Source of the DNA: Spiroplasma syrphidicola EA-1
GTDB taxonomy: Bacteria; Bacillota_I; Bacilli_A; Mycoplasmatales; Mycoplasmataceae
Length of the DNA: 64,000 bases
NCBI RefSeq assembly: GCF_000400955.1
Contig: NC_021284.1
Span: 620,001 to 684,000, forward strand
Direction: 5' to 3'
In this document: one piece after another, positions 11,205-22,754 of the stretch
Numbering within the stretch: position 1 is the stretch's first letter
Layout of the letters: each line of letters starts with the position of its first letter
Program-made: the position numbers and the translations under genes
The notes under the pieces: generated by a model
What the model saw: the letters and a program-made list of their open reading frames with translations, nothing else
The model's database searches: none
Told to the model about the DNA's origin: nothing

Positions 11205-13454
11205 CTACATTAAAATTCTTTCAACCGTTTTAATATCGGGAATTGATAATAATGACGAGCGAATTTGGCGCAAACGATCAACATTAGCAACTTTAATAAT
11301 TAACTTAATTGAAATTGTCATTAAATCACTACTTGTATTTGCATTAATCATCTGAATTGAAGCATTTAAATGACTTAATACTTTCGTAATATCTGCTAAT
11401 AATGCTGGGCGATCAATTGCTTCAATTCTAATCCCACAATCATATTGTTTATTTTTACATACAAGTTCATTTCAAACAACATCAACTTGACGTTCTTGTT
11501 TATCTTCACTTTGAATATTATGACATTCTTTTAAATGCACTTTAATTCCTTCTGATTTTGAGACATAACCAACGATATCTTCATAAGGAATTGGTAAACA
11601 ACATTGTGAAATAATAACTTTAATACTTGTAATTCCTTGGACAATAATGTCATCTTTTAATTGCGCTTTTTTATATTTTTTATCCTGTAACTTTTTCAAA
11701 ATCTTTTGATTTTGATTTGTATCAGGATCATAATAAATTAAATTAACTGCTTCTTCAATTGTATATTCATCATTAGCGACATCTAATAAGAAATCTTCAA
11801 TATTTGTATAGTCAATTTCGCGTAGCCGTTCTAATTGTGTGTCAGCATCAACTAATTTATATTTTAAATCTTTTTTACCAATATATTCTTCAATCTGAGC
11901 TTTAGCGGTTTTAATTTTCTCCAAGTTTTGTGTTTTTAAATCACCACTTGTTTCAACTAATTCTTTTTTTAAGTATTTCCGAATTTTTTGGACAGCGGAT
12001 GAAGTTTTGGCAATCACTAATCAGGAATGATTTGGTTTTTGGGTCACTGATGTTTTAATATCAACAACATCTCCTGATTTTAAGACGGTTGCAATTGGGG
12101 AAAATAACCCATTAATTTTGGCCCCAATTGTTTTTTCCCCAATTTCAGAGTGGATTTTATAGGCAAAGTCTAATACTGTTGAACCAAATGGTAATGTCAC
12201 AACTTTCCCGTTGGGAGTTAAAACATAAACTAACGAAGCAAAAATATCATTTTGAATAATTTCTTCCATTACTTGGTCAGGCTTATAAACTTCTTGCTGT
12301 ATTTCATCGCGTTCATGAACGGTTAAATTTTCAAGGTCTAAAATTCGCTTGAAAATATCTAGCCGATCATCAATGTCTTTTTGTTTTTTCTGCACATCAT
12401 AATTTTCGCCTTCTTTATAGCGTCAGTGGGCAGCTACCCCTTGTTCAGCAATTTCATCCATTTCTTCTGTCCTAATTTGAACTTCAAAAATTGAACCATC
12501 TTCAGCGGCAATTGTTGTATGTAAAGATTGATATAAATTATGTTTTGGCGTGGCAATATAATCTTTAAAACGGTTATTTAATGGGGTATATTGTTGATGA
12601 ACAAACCCTAATACTTTATAACAGTCGTCAATTGAATTAGTAATAATTCTTACCGCTAAGATGTCATGAATATCATCAAAATTCTTTCCAAACTGATTCA
12701 TTTTTCGATGAATTGAATAAATTGATTTACTGCGACCATAAATCTTAACATCCATTTTTTTCTGGTTAATTAAAATGTCTTTCAATTCCTCAATTTTTTT
12801 GTTAATAGTATTTTCCCGTTCTTTATTACTTGTTTCTAATAAAGTAATAATTTTATTATATTCTTGCGGGTTTAAAATTTTAAATGATAAATCTTCAATC
12901 TCTGATTTTACTGCCTTCATCCCTAAACGATGGGCAATCGCTGAATAAATTTCTAAACTTTCTTTAGCAATAATTTGTTGGCGTTCAGGGGATAAAAAAT
13001 TAATTGTTCGTAAATTATGTAAACGATCAGCTAATTTAATAATAATTACCCGAATATCTTTCGCCATTGATAAATAAAGCTTTCGTAAATATTGGGCTTT
13101 AATTTGGGTACGATTTTCTTTTGCAAAATAACTAACTTTTGTTACTGCTTCAACTAAATTAGTAATTTCAAGGCCGAACAGTTTTTGCATTTCTTCATAA
13201 GTCGCAGGGGTGTCTTCAAAAACATCATGTAATAATCCGGCAATTAAAGTTTTTGGCCCCATTTTTCATTGGGCTAAAAAAAAGGTTGTTCATAATGGAT
13301 GAATAATATAAGGTGCCCCACTTTTACGAATTTGGCCACGATGTTTTTCTTCGGCAAATTCATAAGCTTTCACAATTTCATTTAAACTCTTTTCATCTTT
13401 AATATAGAGTTTAATTTGTGCTAAGACATCTTCAAATTTTATATTCTGATCCAC
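11205..13454 (-). CDS. relA: RelA/SpoT bifunctional (p)ppGpp synthetase/hydrolase
   Basis: Long RSH enzyme that makes and degrades the stringent-response alarmone. The 749 residues hold, in order, the HD hydrolase (HDVFED at about 76-81), the synthetase (YGRSKSIYSIHRKM, EVQIRTEEMDEIAEQG), a TGS domain (TPNGKVVTLPFGSTVLDFAY), a linker with conserved Cys residues (SQCCLPIPYEDIVGY) and a C-terminal ACT domain. The intact HD and EVQIRT motifs suggest both activities. Translation starts at GTG 13454, set by a GAGGTG RBS six bases upstream. Its own promoter overlaps the end of apt. It is the only RSH gene in this window. Confidence 0.96.
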
Positions 13455-13494
13455 TATAAACACCTCTTTTACTTACATAACAATAGCGTTTATA

Positions 13495-13523
13495 ATTATA
13501 TACTTATTTAGCTTAATATTCAA
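13495..13523 (-). promoter_or_regulatory. Promoter for relA
   Basis: TTGAAT (13518-13523) and TATAAT (13495-13500) read on the minus strand with exactly 17 bases between them. The -35 lies inside the last codons of apt, so relA can be transcribed separately from the apt-secDF side. Confidence 0.7.
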
Positions 13524-14028
13524 CTAATGATGTTGTTGAATATTTTAATAACCCTGAATCTTTTGGTACGGAAGTTAAATTAATTAAAAATCCTAAACCA
13601 ACAACCGTTGCTCCTTGTTCTTCCACTAAGTCACAAATTGCTTTAACAGTCCCCCCAGTGGCAAGAACATCATCAATAATCAAAACCCGATCATTTGGTT
13701 TGATTGCATCAAGATGCATTTCTAACATATTTTCGCCATATTCTAAACTATAATTTTTGCGAACAACAGTCCGGGGTAACTTTCCTGGTTTACGAACAGG
13801 GACAAAACCAACATTACTATTAAAACTAACCGCCGGCCCGAACAAGAAACCTCTTGCTTCAGGGGATAAAATTACGGTTGGTTTTAATTGTTTTACCAAC
13901 TGGCTAAATTCCTCAATTACGTAGTGAAAAGCACCAGCATCATTCAATAATGGGGTAATATCTTTAAAACTAATACCTGGGGTCGGAAAGTCAGGAACAT
14001 TAACAATATATTTTTTTAAATCAATCAT
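13513..14028 (-). CDS. apt: Adenine phosphoribosyltransferase
   Basis: Purine salvage enzyme that converts adenine and PRPP to AMP. The 171-residue size is normal. The PRPP-binding motif VLIIDDVLATGGT lies at about residues 118-130, and the N-terminal DFPTPGISFKDITPLL is typical. The ATG at 14028 was preferred because AAGGAG precedes it by 9 bases; the RBS overlaps the secDF stop region, so the two genes are probably cotranscribed. Salvage of this kind is expected in a Mollicute lacking de novo purine synthesis. Confidence 0.96.
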   Translation of the reverse strand: MIDLKKYIVNVPDFPTPGISFKDITPLLNDAGAFHYVIEEFSQLVKQLKPTVILSPEARGFLFGPAVSFNSNVGFVPVRKPGKLPRTVVRKNYSLEYGENMLEMHLDAIKPNDRVLIIDDVLATGGTVKAICDLVEEQGATVVGLGFLINLTSVPKDSGLLKYSTTSLVEY

Positions 14029-14041
14029 TTTGATGCTCTCC

Positions 14042-17000
14042 TTAATCATTTATCCCGATGACAATTTGTTCATCAATTTCAACTCGTTGTGAGTCTAAGT
14101 AATTTTTTACCCGAATTTTATTTAAGGCACGGTATTTTTCTAATGATACTCAAATTGGAATTCCAATTAACAATGTTGCAAACATTCCAAAGAAAATTCC
14201 TAAGAAAATTACCAAGTTAAAGCCAAATAAACTTCCTGAAAATGCTGCTAATACTAATAATAATGAACCTAAAATAATTAATAATGTTAAACAATGTTTA
14301 AACATTTGTTTAATTGTAATATTAGCAATTTTTTGTAAAAAGTTATTTGCTAGATCATACTGATGGAACTCTTTATTAATTACTTTTATTTCTTTTTTAT
14401 TTTTCTTTTTAATTTCAGCCGCTTGAGTTTTAATCGCTTTAATTTGCGCTTTAAAAGTCTCTTTAAATTCGCCACGTTTTAATTCCGGGTTTGCTAAACG
14501 TAAGGCTTTAATTTCAGCTTTGACATACTGTTTTGGTTCATTACGTAGTTTTTTAACTGCGTTATGATGTTTTGACATATAATTAAAGAATTTTTCGTAT
14601 TCAACATTATTAACTGTTCGTTTATTTTGTTTTGCTCGAGCCATAATAATTGTTCCAATTGCCATCGCAAAACCAAAAATAGCAATAAAGGCAACCAACA
14701 TTTCAAAAGTAATTAAAATTTGGAAAATAATCGCGATTGAAACTGTAATTGATAAAGCAAATAAACTTCCTAAAACAATTCCAACAAACTGCGCTCAATC
14801 TAAACGGAATAATGTATAAACAAAAATACATAAAATTCCAATTGCAAAACTAATTAGGGTAATAATTAAAGCTTTTACTTCCATAATTGGATTAGTTTGA
14901 TACATATTAATTCCGCTATCTTCTGCTGATGCTCCATAATATGAAGCAATTGAAGCTAATAATGCTCGGGCATAGTTAGAACCAGTAATATTTGTACTTA
15001 CAACTAAAACTTTTGTATCATTTAAACGTTTAATTGTATATAAGTTATAAGTAAATTTCGTTTTTATTTTATGTTCACGAATGATGGTATCAAGATGGTT
15101 AGCTAAATCTGCTTTGGCTTTTTCTTCATTTTCATGATCTTGTCAATATTCGCTTCCAATTGTGATTTCTGTTCCTTTTTTAATTGAACTATCAAAATTA
15201 GCGGCTCCTGTTAAAGCAATAATAATTGCGGCAATAACTAAAATCAATCCAGCAATTGGTGTTCATTTTGAAAAGTGGTAAAAACGCGCTGTTAGTTTTT
15301 TTGGTTTTTTACTTTTTTTCAAACTATCATTAATTGGAGTTTCTGTCCCCACCACATCACTTTTTGCTGGGGTTTCACTTCCAACTACTGTTGCTGTTGC
15401 TGTTGCTGTTGCTAATAATTTATCATCGCTATGATAAGAATACCCGTTTTTTTTCTTTTTCAAAATTAATTTATTAAATGAATATTGGGGAATATCTAAT
15501 CACTTAAATTTTTCTTGTCAACGTAATTTAATTACAACTCAATATAATAATCGTGCAACAGCAAAGACCATTACCATTGCAATAATTAAGTTAACTAATA
15601 AAATTGTTGCAAACGATTTAATATTATTTGTTCCAACTCAGAATAAAGATAATCCTAAAATAATTAACACAACAACTGCATCAACAAATAAGGCAATTGT
15701 TTGTTTATTAGCAATCTTAACCGCTGGTTCATAGGGAACACCATTTTCATAACGTTCACGCTTATAGCGAGAATAAAATAGAATATTTCCTTCTAATCCG
15801 ATTCCAAAAGCAATAATTAATGCTGAAATACTTTCAGGAGAAATTTGAACCCCTAGTAATGATGAAAAATATAGCGTTAAAATAATCGTAAAGGCTAATG
15901 TTAAAACGCCAATAAAACCAAATAAACGATAGTAAACTATTAGATAAACAAAGATTGCTAACGTTAAAACGCCAAGAATTACCATTGAAATAATAAAGAT
16001 TGGTTGTGATACAACTGGATCAATTTCACGGTATCCCGAAATTACAAAGGCATAACCACTTAGCCCACCATTAATTAAGTTACTAATTTGTTTTGCTTCG
16101 GTCGCAGTTGTTGTTTGAATTGTATTTGAGTTAGCCCCTGCTCCAACCCCTTTATTAATTGAATCTCAGTTAATTAAATATTTTTTATATTTATCTGTTA
16201 ATTTTTTTGAATAGTCAATAATCTGTTTTAATTTTGGACGAATTGGATCAAGATAAATATTTGAAATTGCCGCTTTATCGTTTGGATCAATAATTAAATC
16301 ATTATGTTTAACATCCTGAAAAGTAAATTTCTCACTTTTCATAACTTCAACTAACTGGGCTCCAAATAATGAAGTTGTTAAGAGATTATCGCGTTTTGTG
16401 CTAGATGTTCCAGCATCATAATATTCAAAATTAAAAATTTTTAAAACATTATTATCGGCAGCTAAACTTAACTGATTAAAAGCAGTACGAATAATTTCAA
16501 TATTATCAGTATCATGGCGTAAATCATCAATAAATTGACCAATATCCGTTCAAATATACAATGGTTGTGCATTACCTTGTTCTGGTGTTAGTGAATTAAT
16601 AATTTCATTTCACTTAACTTGGTCTTTGATTTGTAAAGTAATAACTGGATTACGAGCTTGGTCAACCCCTGTTGTTGAGCCCGAAATAACATCACTTAAT
16701 GGTGTTCTTTCATTATCTTTAACCAATAAATCTTTTCCTGTACTATCAGTTAAATAAATTGCTCCTAAACGTTGAATATTATTAATTAAATCATTAAAAT
16801 TAGTGAAATTATTTTTACCAATCATGACTTCAACACTATGTTTCCCTAATGTTTGTAAATATAAATTAGAATTATTTAAAGGGTCTAACTTGGCTTTCAA
16901 TAATTCTAAACCTTTTTCACTATTTCCATTTGGAGTATTAGGGTCAGGATTAGTTACGGAATGATCATAAACATCAACTTGAACTTGGTATCCACCAGAA

Positions 17001-17173
17001 TAAGCTATCCCCGTTTTGTACTGATAACGGAAATTATCGGCAGAAAAAAAAGAACCAACAATAATAGCAACAGCAAATAAAACTAATATTGAAATTCGAG
17101 CAATTAATTTAGTAATTTTTTTCTTATCAACTGGGCTTTTCTTAGTTTTTTTTGTTTGTTCTACCTGTTGCAC
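14042..17173 (-). CDS. secDF: Fused SecDF protein translocase subunit
   Basis: SecD and SecF fused in one 1043-residue chain, assisting Sec-dependent export using the membrane potential. SecD half: first TM at about 26-45, large extracellular P1 region (residues 50-380) and a block of five TM helices containing AFGIGLEGNILFYSRYKRERYE. SecF half: TM around residue 640, then P4 loop and five TM helices, ending in GIPIWVSLEKYRALNK. The two halves are joined by a cytoplasmic linker with an Ala-Thr run and a Lys-rich stretch (residues 570-640). GTG start at 17173 with weak GGTG RBS. The frame is continuous under code 4. comN-like and secDF neighbour each other as in Bacillus. Confidence 0.93.
15389..15412. 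repeat. Hexanucleotide microsatellite in secDF linker
   Basis: Four perfect copies of TGTTGC encode an Ala-Thr run in the SecD-SecF linker. Because the unit is six bases, copy number changes stay in frame. Confidence 0.85.
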
Positions 17174-17237
17174 TATTTTAACACCACAATTCTTTCTTTT
17201 TTGATTTTGCTATTTATATTGTACACTATAATTAAAA

Positions 17238-17528
17238 TTATTTCTTAAACATATCTTCAAATTCTTCTAAAGAAATATTTTTGTCCATCACTTTTTGGTT
17301 ATTCATAAATTCAATAATCCGGTTAATTTTAATATTAAAAATATAAAATGCCCCTTCACTAACATCTGTAATTTTTCGATCAGGTAATATTACTTGTAAT
17401 AAATAATTAGTTACATCAAGCTCGCTAATATTTGCGTTAATTAGTTTTAGCTCAATTGTTTTTAAACTAATCATTTTTTGCAAATACTTGCTAAGTTGGC
17501 GTTCATTAAGTTGTTTATTTTCTTCCAT
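17238..17528 (-). CDS. ComN-like post-transcriptional regulator (probable)
   Basis: A 96-residue soluble protein, Lys/Glu/Ile-rich, that resembles the short ComN/post-transcriptional regulator family: an N-terminal helix with LKTIELKLINANISELDVT, then an I..FMNNQ segment near residues 73-80. In Bacillus the comN (yrzD) gene lies next to secDF, and the same order here supports the call. In B. subtilis ComN acts on comE mRNA; Mollicutes lack that target, so the role here is unknown. The assignment rests on size, pattern and context. Confidence 0.5.
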   Translation of the reverse strand: MEENKQLNERQLSKYLQKMISLKTIELKLINANISELDVTNYLLQVILPDRKITDVSEGAFYIFNIKINRIIEFMNNQKVMDKNISLEEFEDMFKK

Positions 17529-17581
17529 ATAATCACCTTATGTTATTTCATTTTATATTATAAACTAACTTCTTTTAAAAA

Positions 17582-18550
17582 TTAACTATTTTCAAATTTT
17601 TTAAAATTTATTTTTTGTAAAAAGCCCTGCCCTTTTACAGTTATTACGCGACCCCGGTTTGTTTTTTCCAAAAATCCTAGCTTTAATAACAGCGGTTCAA
17701 CACTATTAGTAATATTTACCACTGGTTCATTTAAAACTTGGGCAATCATATCAATCCCTGTTGGCTTATTACCAAAAGTATTATTAATAATCGATAAATA
17801 GTTAATTTCTAATTTACTGATTCCCCCAAGATAAATTTGTAAATTTTTAAAAACAACTTTAATCAAAACAATTGTGATTATTTTACAGTTTGTTGTTAAG
17901 GCGTAGTCATAAATCCTTTTAAACAAATTGATGGCAATCCGAGGATTAAAACGGCTATGTTGGGCAATAAAATATGCTTCTGGCATTCCTAATTTAATTG
18001 TTTGTTGTTGGGCACAATTAAAAATTATTTGTTGCAAGTCAGCTAGCGTATAATTATTCATTGTTAAATTAATGGGAAAACGTTGAATTAAGGGTTGGGA
18101 TAAATGATAAAGATTTGTAGTTGCTCCTATTAAGGTAAATTTTGGTAAAGGAATATTAATATTTTTACTATTATAATCTTTGCCAATAATTAAATTTAAA
18201 GTATTATCTTCTAAGACAGGATATAATAACTCACTAACTTCTTTACTTATCGCATGAATTTCATCAATAAAAACAACCTCAAAATCTTTTAATTGCGTTA
18301 AAACACATATTAAATCACTCGGTTTTTGCAGATTTGGACCATGTAAAATATGGGTTTTTGTTTTTAACATCACCCCTATTAAATAGGCTAAACTAGTTTT
18401 CCCAACACCAGCTGGACCAGAAAGCAAAATGTGATCAACAGCGCGGTTTTCTAATTGACTAGCAGTAATCGTAATTTGTAAATTAGTTTTAAGATCTTCT
18501 TGGCCAATATATTGTTCTCAAGAAGTTGGGCGAAAATTAGCTTTGCCCAT
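17582..18550 (-). CDS. ruvB: Holliday junction DNA helicase RuvB
   Basis: AAA+ hexameric motor of branch migration, partner of RuvA. The 322 residues include Walker A GPAGVGKTS (about residues 44-52), Walker B VVFIDEIHA, the sensor stretch TLIGATTNLYHL and a C-terminal winged helix (IAQVLNEPVVNITNSVEPLL). It is divergent from Firmicute RuvB in its middle part, as in other Mollicutes. The ATG at 18550 lies inside ruvA (14-base overlap), so translation is coupled. Confidence 0.92.
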
Positions 18551-19106
18551 TATTTGCACTGATTTGCTTTAACACAGCCGTTAAATATTGTTCCAAATTA
18601 CTCTGCTCGGGAAGCGCATTTAACGCCCGGTAAATTATTGGTAGTGAATACCCTAGTTTTTTTAAGCAGTCAATCATACTATTTTGAATATTATTATAGC
18701 TTTTCCGAAAATAAATTTTTTGTAATGTTGTCATGATTAAACGAGCACTGTGATTTTTTAACCCTTTCAATTGGCATAATTCTTCAATCGCGCCATTTTT
18801 AATCATTCCTAAAAGTTGTTCAACACTTAATTGTTGTAAAACTAAACAAGCTGTTTTGACACCAATTGAGGGAATCATTAGTAAATCTAAAAATAGTTTT
18901 CGCGTCTCTAAAGTTAAAAACCCATATCATTGGTAATTAACATAATCATTGTTAACTAATGTTGTATAAAATTGATAAGATTCATTTGTTTTAATTTTAA
19001 GCGGTTTGTAAGTAATAATCATAATTTCATAACCTTGATTATTAACATCTAGCCATACTTTTTGACTAGCAACATTTTGAACTATTCCTGTTAAATAATT
19101 AAACAT
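18537..19106 (-). CDS. ruvA: Holliday junction branch migration protein RuvA
   Basis: Tetrameric junction-binding subunit. The 189-residue protein has the N-terminal OB-fold (GIVQNVASQKVWLDVNNQGY), a HhH region around PSIGVKTACLVLQQLS and QLKGLKNHSARLI, and a small C-terminal domain that contacts RuvB (CLKKLGYSLPIIYRAL). Start ATG at 19106 with GGAG RBS. Overlaps ruvB by 14 bases. The pair forms a compact two-gene unit; no ruvC is present in this window, as is common in Mollicutes. Confidence 0.92.
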
Positions 19107-19161
19107 TATCTTACTCCTTTCAGATAATAATTATCACAACGATCATTTATTTCCTCTAAAT

Positions 19162-19190
19162 AAAAAAAGACTTATTCTTGTCTTTTTTTT
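19162..19190 (-). terminator. Intrinsic terminator after the exonuclease-like gene
   Basis: Stem AAAAAGAC/GTCTTTTT with an 8-base loop, followed on the minus strand by seven T residues. It includes the stop codon of the gene. Confidence 0.8.
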
Positions 19191-19951
19191 CCGTAACTAA
19201 TAAAAGTTTTTAGCAAACTTGTCATTTTTAATAAGTCATTATAATTTTTATCAATAATTTCATTTAAATGTTCTGCTTGATATTGTTGCAAATTTTGATA
19301 AAGATTTTTTTTATCATATGAATAAAAACCATCCAAGCGCCGTCAAATATTATCTCAGTACTGACGATCATTATTGGCCGGACGTAACATAATTTGATAT
19401 AACTCATCAAAGCGTAAAAACTGGTCAATTTGTTTAACTTTCAAAGGGGTTGAATCTTCGCCCAGATACAGCTGAAATAAAGTTTGATTTGCATATAAAT
19501 CATAAATATCAATTATTGTTAATTTTTTTAATCGAAATCAGCGCGGTCAACGTTTCGTCATTACAGTAATTAATTCTTGTTCTAATTCTTTACCCAGAAC
19601 TAACAATGTTTGAATATTATGTTTACGAACTAGTTTAGTAAGAAAAAGGGCAAATGATTTAAAACTATGTAGTTTTTTATCATTTATATTTCAATTTAAA
19701 TGATAGTGATATGCCATTAATTCATCCAAAGGTTTTTTTAATAAGGTTGTTGGGTTAAGAATAACATTAACACCAACTAAAAAAGGTTTAGCGTTACATT
19801 CTTTTAGATGATCATAATCCTTATAATCTTTTTTAAAATGATACGCTTCAAAATCAAGGGCCAAAATTGGAAATTGCCATTGTTTTATTAGCGCCGCAAT
19901 TTTACCTTGATCATATTTAATTAATAAATCATCTTTTCTTTCGTCTTGCAT
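19172..19951 (-). CDS. Hypothetical protein, possible DEDD-type 3'-5' exonuclease
   Basis: A 259-residue soluble protein with no firm family match. It carries a D-x-E pair in LALDFEAYH (about residues 30-38), like motif I of DEDD exonucleases, a middle segment TLLVLGKELEQEL that could be motif II, and a late FYSYDKKNLYQNLQQYQ that could hold the last Asp. These are visual resemblances only. The ATG at 19951 is the first in frame after a stop but has no good RBS, so the start is uncertain. It follows the large helicase gene by 44 bases and precedes ruvAB, a neighbourhood of DNA-processing genes. Confidence 0.4.
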
Positions 19952-19995
19952 CTGTCTTGTTCATTTCTTGTTTTTTTAATTATATCAAATTAACC

Positions 19996-22725
19996 TTAAA
20001 TTACCGCAAATTGCCCAGTTAAATATTTACTATCTAATAACTGTTCAAAGCTTCCAATCCCAATATAGCGATATAACTTTAATTTTAAATTTGGATAACT
20101 TAAATTAATCTTATTTTGTAAAAATAAATATTTTTTAATTTCCTTATTTTCCATATCTTTAACAATTTTATGATTAATTGTCATTTTTTCGGGTACCGAT
20201 CAATAAAATTTTTGCTGTTGGTCATCATAACCTGTTAACTTCCCATAACCTTGGCCATCTTCATCCGCTAAAATAACTTGATAATGATTATCAAAAGTTA
20301 AATATCCCGCTTGAAAAGCAATAATTCGTAATGCCCCACGGTTCAATAAAAAATTTGTTCGACCAATTATTGCTAAAACTTGTTTGACCGTAAAGGTACA
20401 TTGTTTTAATAATAAATTATTTGCCCCTCCTGCCGTTTTCAGCAAAGTTTCATGTTCTAACTTATATTTTAAAATAATTAACAATTCACGGACAATCATT
20501 TGATTATTATCAATAATTCTTTGAACTAAATCAACTTCCTTTTGATAATTTGGTAATAACTTTTCAAAGACCGAATGGCTAGTTACTTCATATAATAATG
20601 ATGTTACCAATAAATTATCATATTCCAAATTAATTTCGCCAGGTGATAATTTTTGGGCTAACCGTAAATAAAAGTAATTAACAATCTCATAACTGTCTAA
20701 AAACAAGAATTGTTTTAATAAATTTTGATTACGTTGTAAATCATTTTGCCCAGGACTATACTTACGATAATTATTGGCAAGGCGCAAATAAAAATCATTA
20801 ATATGATTATAAAATTGATAAATTGACATTTCGACATCAACTAGTAGTCGAGATAATCCTTCATCCTGATATTTTTGATAATATTCTTCGATTTGCGGTT
20901 GCAAGCGGTTTTTATGGTGATATCATTTTTTTAAATTATTAAGAATTAACTCTTGCGCTTTTTTTTCTAACGTAATTGTACAATTATATGGCAGCCCTGC
21001 TTGTTGAGTTAACGATTTTATTGATGTTAGGTTAGGGTCAAATAAATTTTTAATTCCAATCGTCAAATCATATTTACTATCAATATTACTAATTAAATCG
21101 TAAACCTCTAATTTCCCTTTCCGAGCCGTTTTTCGTAAGCCACGCCCTAATTGCTGTAAATAAACTGTTCGGGAATTAGTTGGGCGTAGAAGAATAATTG
21201 TATCAATTTCTGGGACATCAAGACCTTCATTAAACATGTTAACAACACATAAATAATTAATTCGACCAGTTTTAAATTGATGTAAAATTGTCGTGCGTTG
21301 GTCACTAACTTCGCTTGTTAAATAAGCGGCGCGCAGATTTTTGCTCTGTAAAAAATTGGCAATTATTTTCGCATGCTCAGTTGTCACACAAAAGATTAAA
21401 GCTGTTGGATGAGCATAAACGCCCAAGTACTTTTCAATTGTGTTAAATAATAAATCATTACGCGCGGGGGTATTTAATTTCTGGAAAACTTGACTATCAG
21501 AAGATAAGTCCACCCCTTGTAAATCAGTGGTAATATCGTCAATACAGTAATAATCAAAAGCGGCTAATAAGCCCTGATTAATGGCGCTTCATACTCTTAA
21601 TTCATAAGCATATTCATCATCAAAATATTCTTTAATTGACTTACCATCTTCTCGTTCGGGGGTTGCTGTTAAGCCTAAGATTTCGCGGGGTTGAAAATAA
21701 TTAAATACCTTTTCAAAACTTACTGCTGCAATATGATGGGCCTCATCAAAAATAAGATAATCAAAATGATTTGGGTCAAATTGATCTAAATTATTTAACA
21801 TTGTTTGAATTGTCGCAAACAAATGATCTTGCTTATCCGGTACTTTTCCTTCAGACATTAAAAGACCAAAGGTATTATCTTGTAATACTGTCCGGAAAGT
21901 TTTTAGCGCTTGCTCAACAATTTCGCGCTGATGAGCTAAAAATAAAATTTTTAATCTTCGTTTATGGCGTTGACATTGCTTCAAATAATCAAACGCCCCA
22001 ATGACAGTTTTTCCTGTCCCTGTTGCCATGATCACTAAATGTTTGTTTTTACCTCTTCCCCGACGATATTCTAAATGGTCAATAATTTTTTGTTGGTAGT
22101 CGTACAAATATTTTTTAATGGTCTCAAATTCAGTTTCGTTAGTACCAAACATTCCAACAATTTGCTGTTCTTGATTACGGGCAATTTTTGCTAATAATGC
22201 TTGGCGCGCTGTTTGATCATTAAAATTAATTAAATTATTTTCTCAGAGATGATTAAACTCATTAATCATTTTTGTAATAACATCCTTGTTTGCTGGTTCT
22301 TCCAATTTAACATTTCATTCCCGACCAGTAACCATTCCACGGTAAGTTAAATTAGAAGAACCAATAATTACTGTTGACTGATGATTTGGTCGCGAAAAAA
22401 TTGAAGCCTTAATATGAATTCGCTCACTTCGCTTTTCAAAATTATCTTCAACATGAATTAAAATATTATTATAAGTTGTAACTAACCGTTCTAGCTCATT
22501 AAAATCATTAAATTGGGCTAAATCATCAAATGTCGTTGTAATAATGCGAATCATAATATTATGATTTTGACAATATTTAATTGATCTTTCAATTTTATTA
22601 ATAATACTTTTTGAAATAAAAGGAAAAATCAATAGCACTTCTTGCGCACTCCGCATTTCTGCATTAAATTCGGTAATTAATTCTTGCGCAATATGATTGG
22701 TAAATAATTTGCTAATGTGATTCAT
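19996..22725 (-). CDS. Phospholipase D-like nuclease / DEAH-box helicase fusion
   Basis: A 909-residue fusion. N-terminal PLD-like domain (residues 1-135) with HIKASIF and IIGSSNLTYRG, the HxK/GSSN signature of PLD-type nucleases. Then a superfamily 2 helicase: Walker A IMATGTGKTVIG (about 235), LIFDEAHHI (about 328), GLTATPERED, helicase C region with QQLGRGLRKT. The last ~300 residues form a long C-terminal region like that of COG1061/DUF3427 proteins. Whether it serves DNA repair or defence is not known. The frame is continuous with UGA as Trp. The RBS AAAGGGG abuts the ATG at 22725 with no spacer, so the start may be downstream. Confidence 0.85.
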
Positions 22726-22754
22726 CCCCTTTCTGAAAAATAGGCGGCGCTAAC

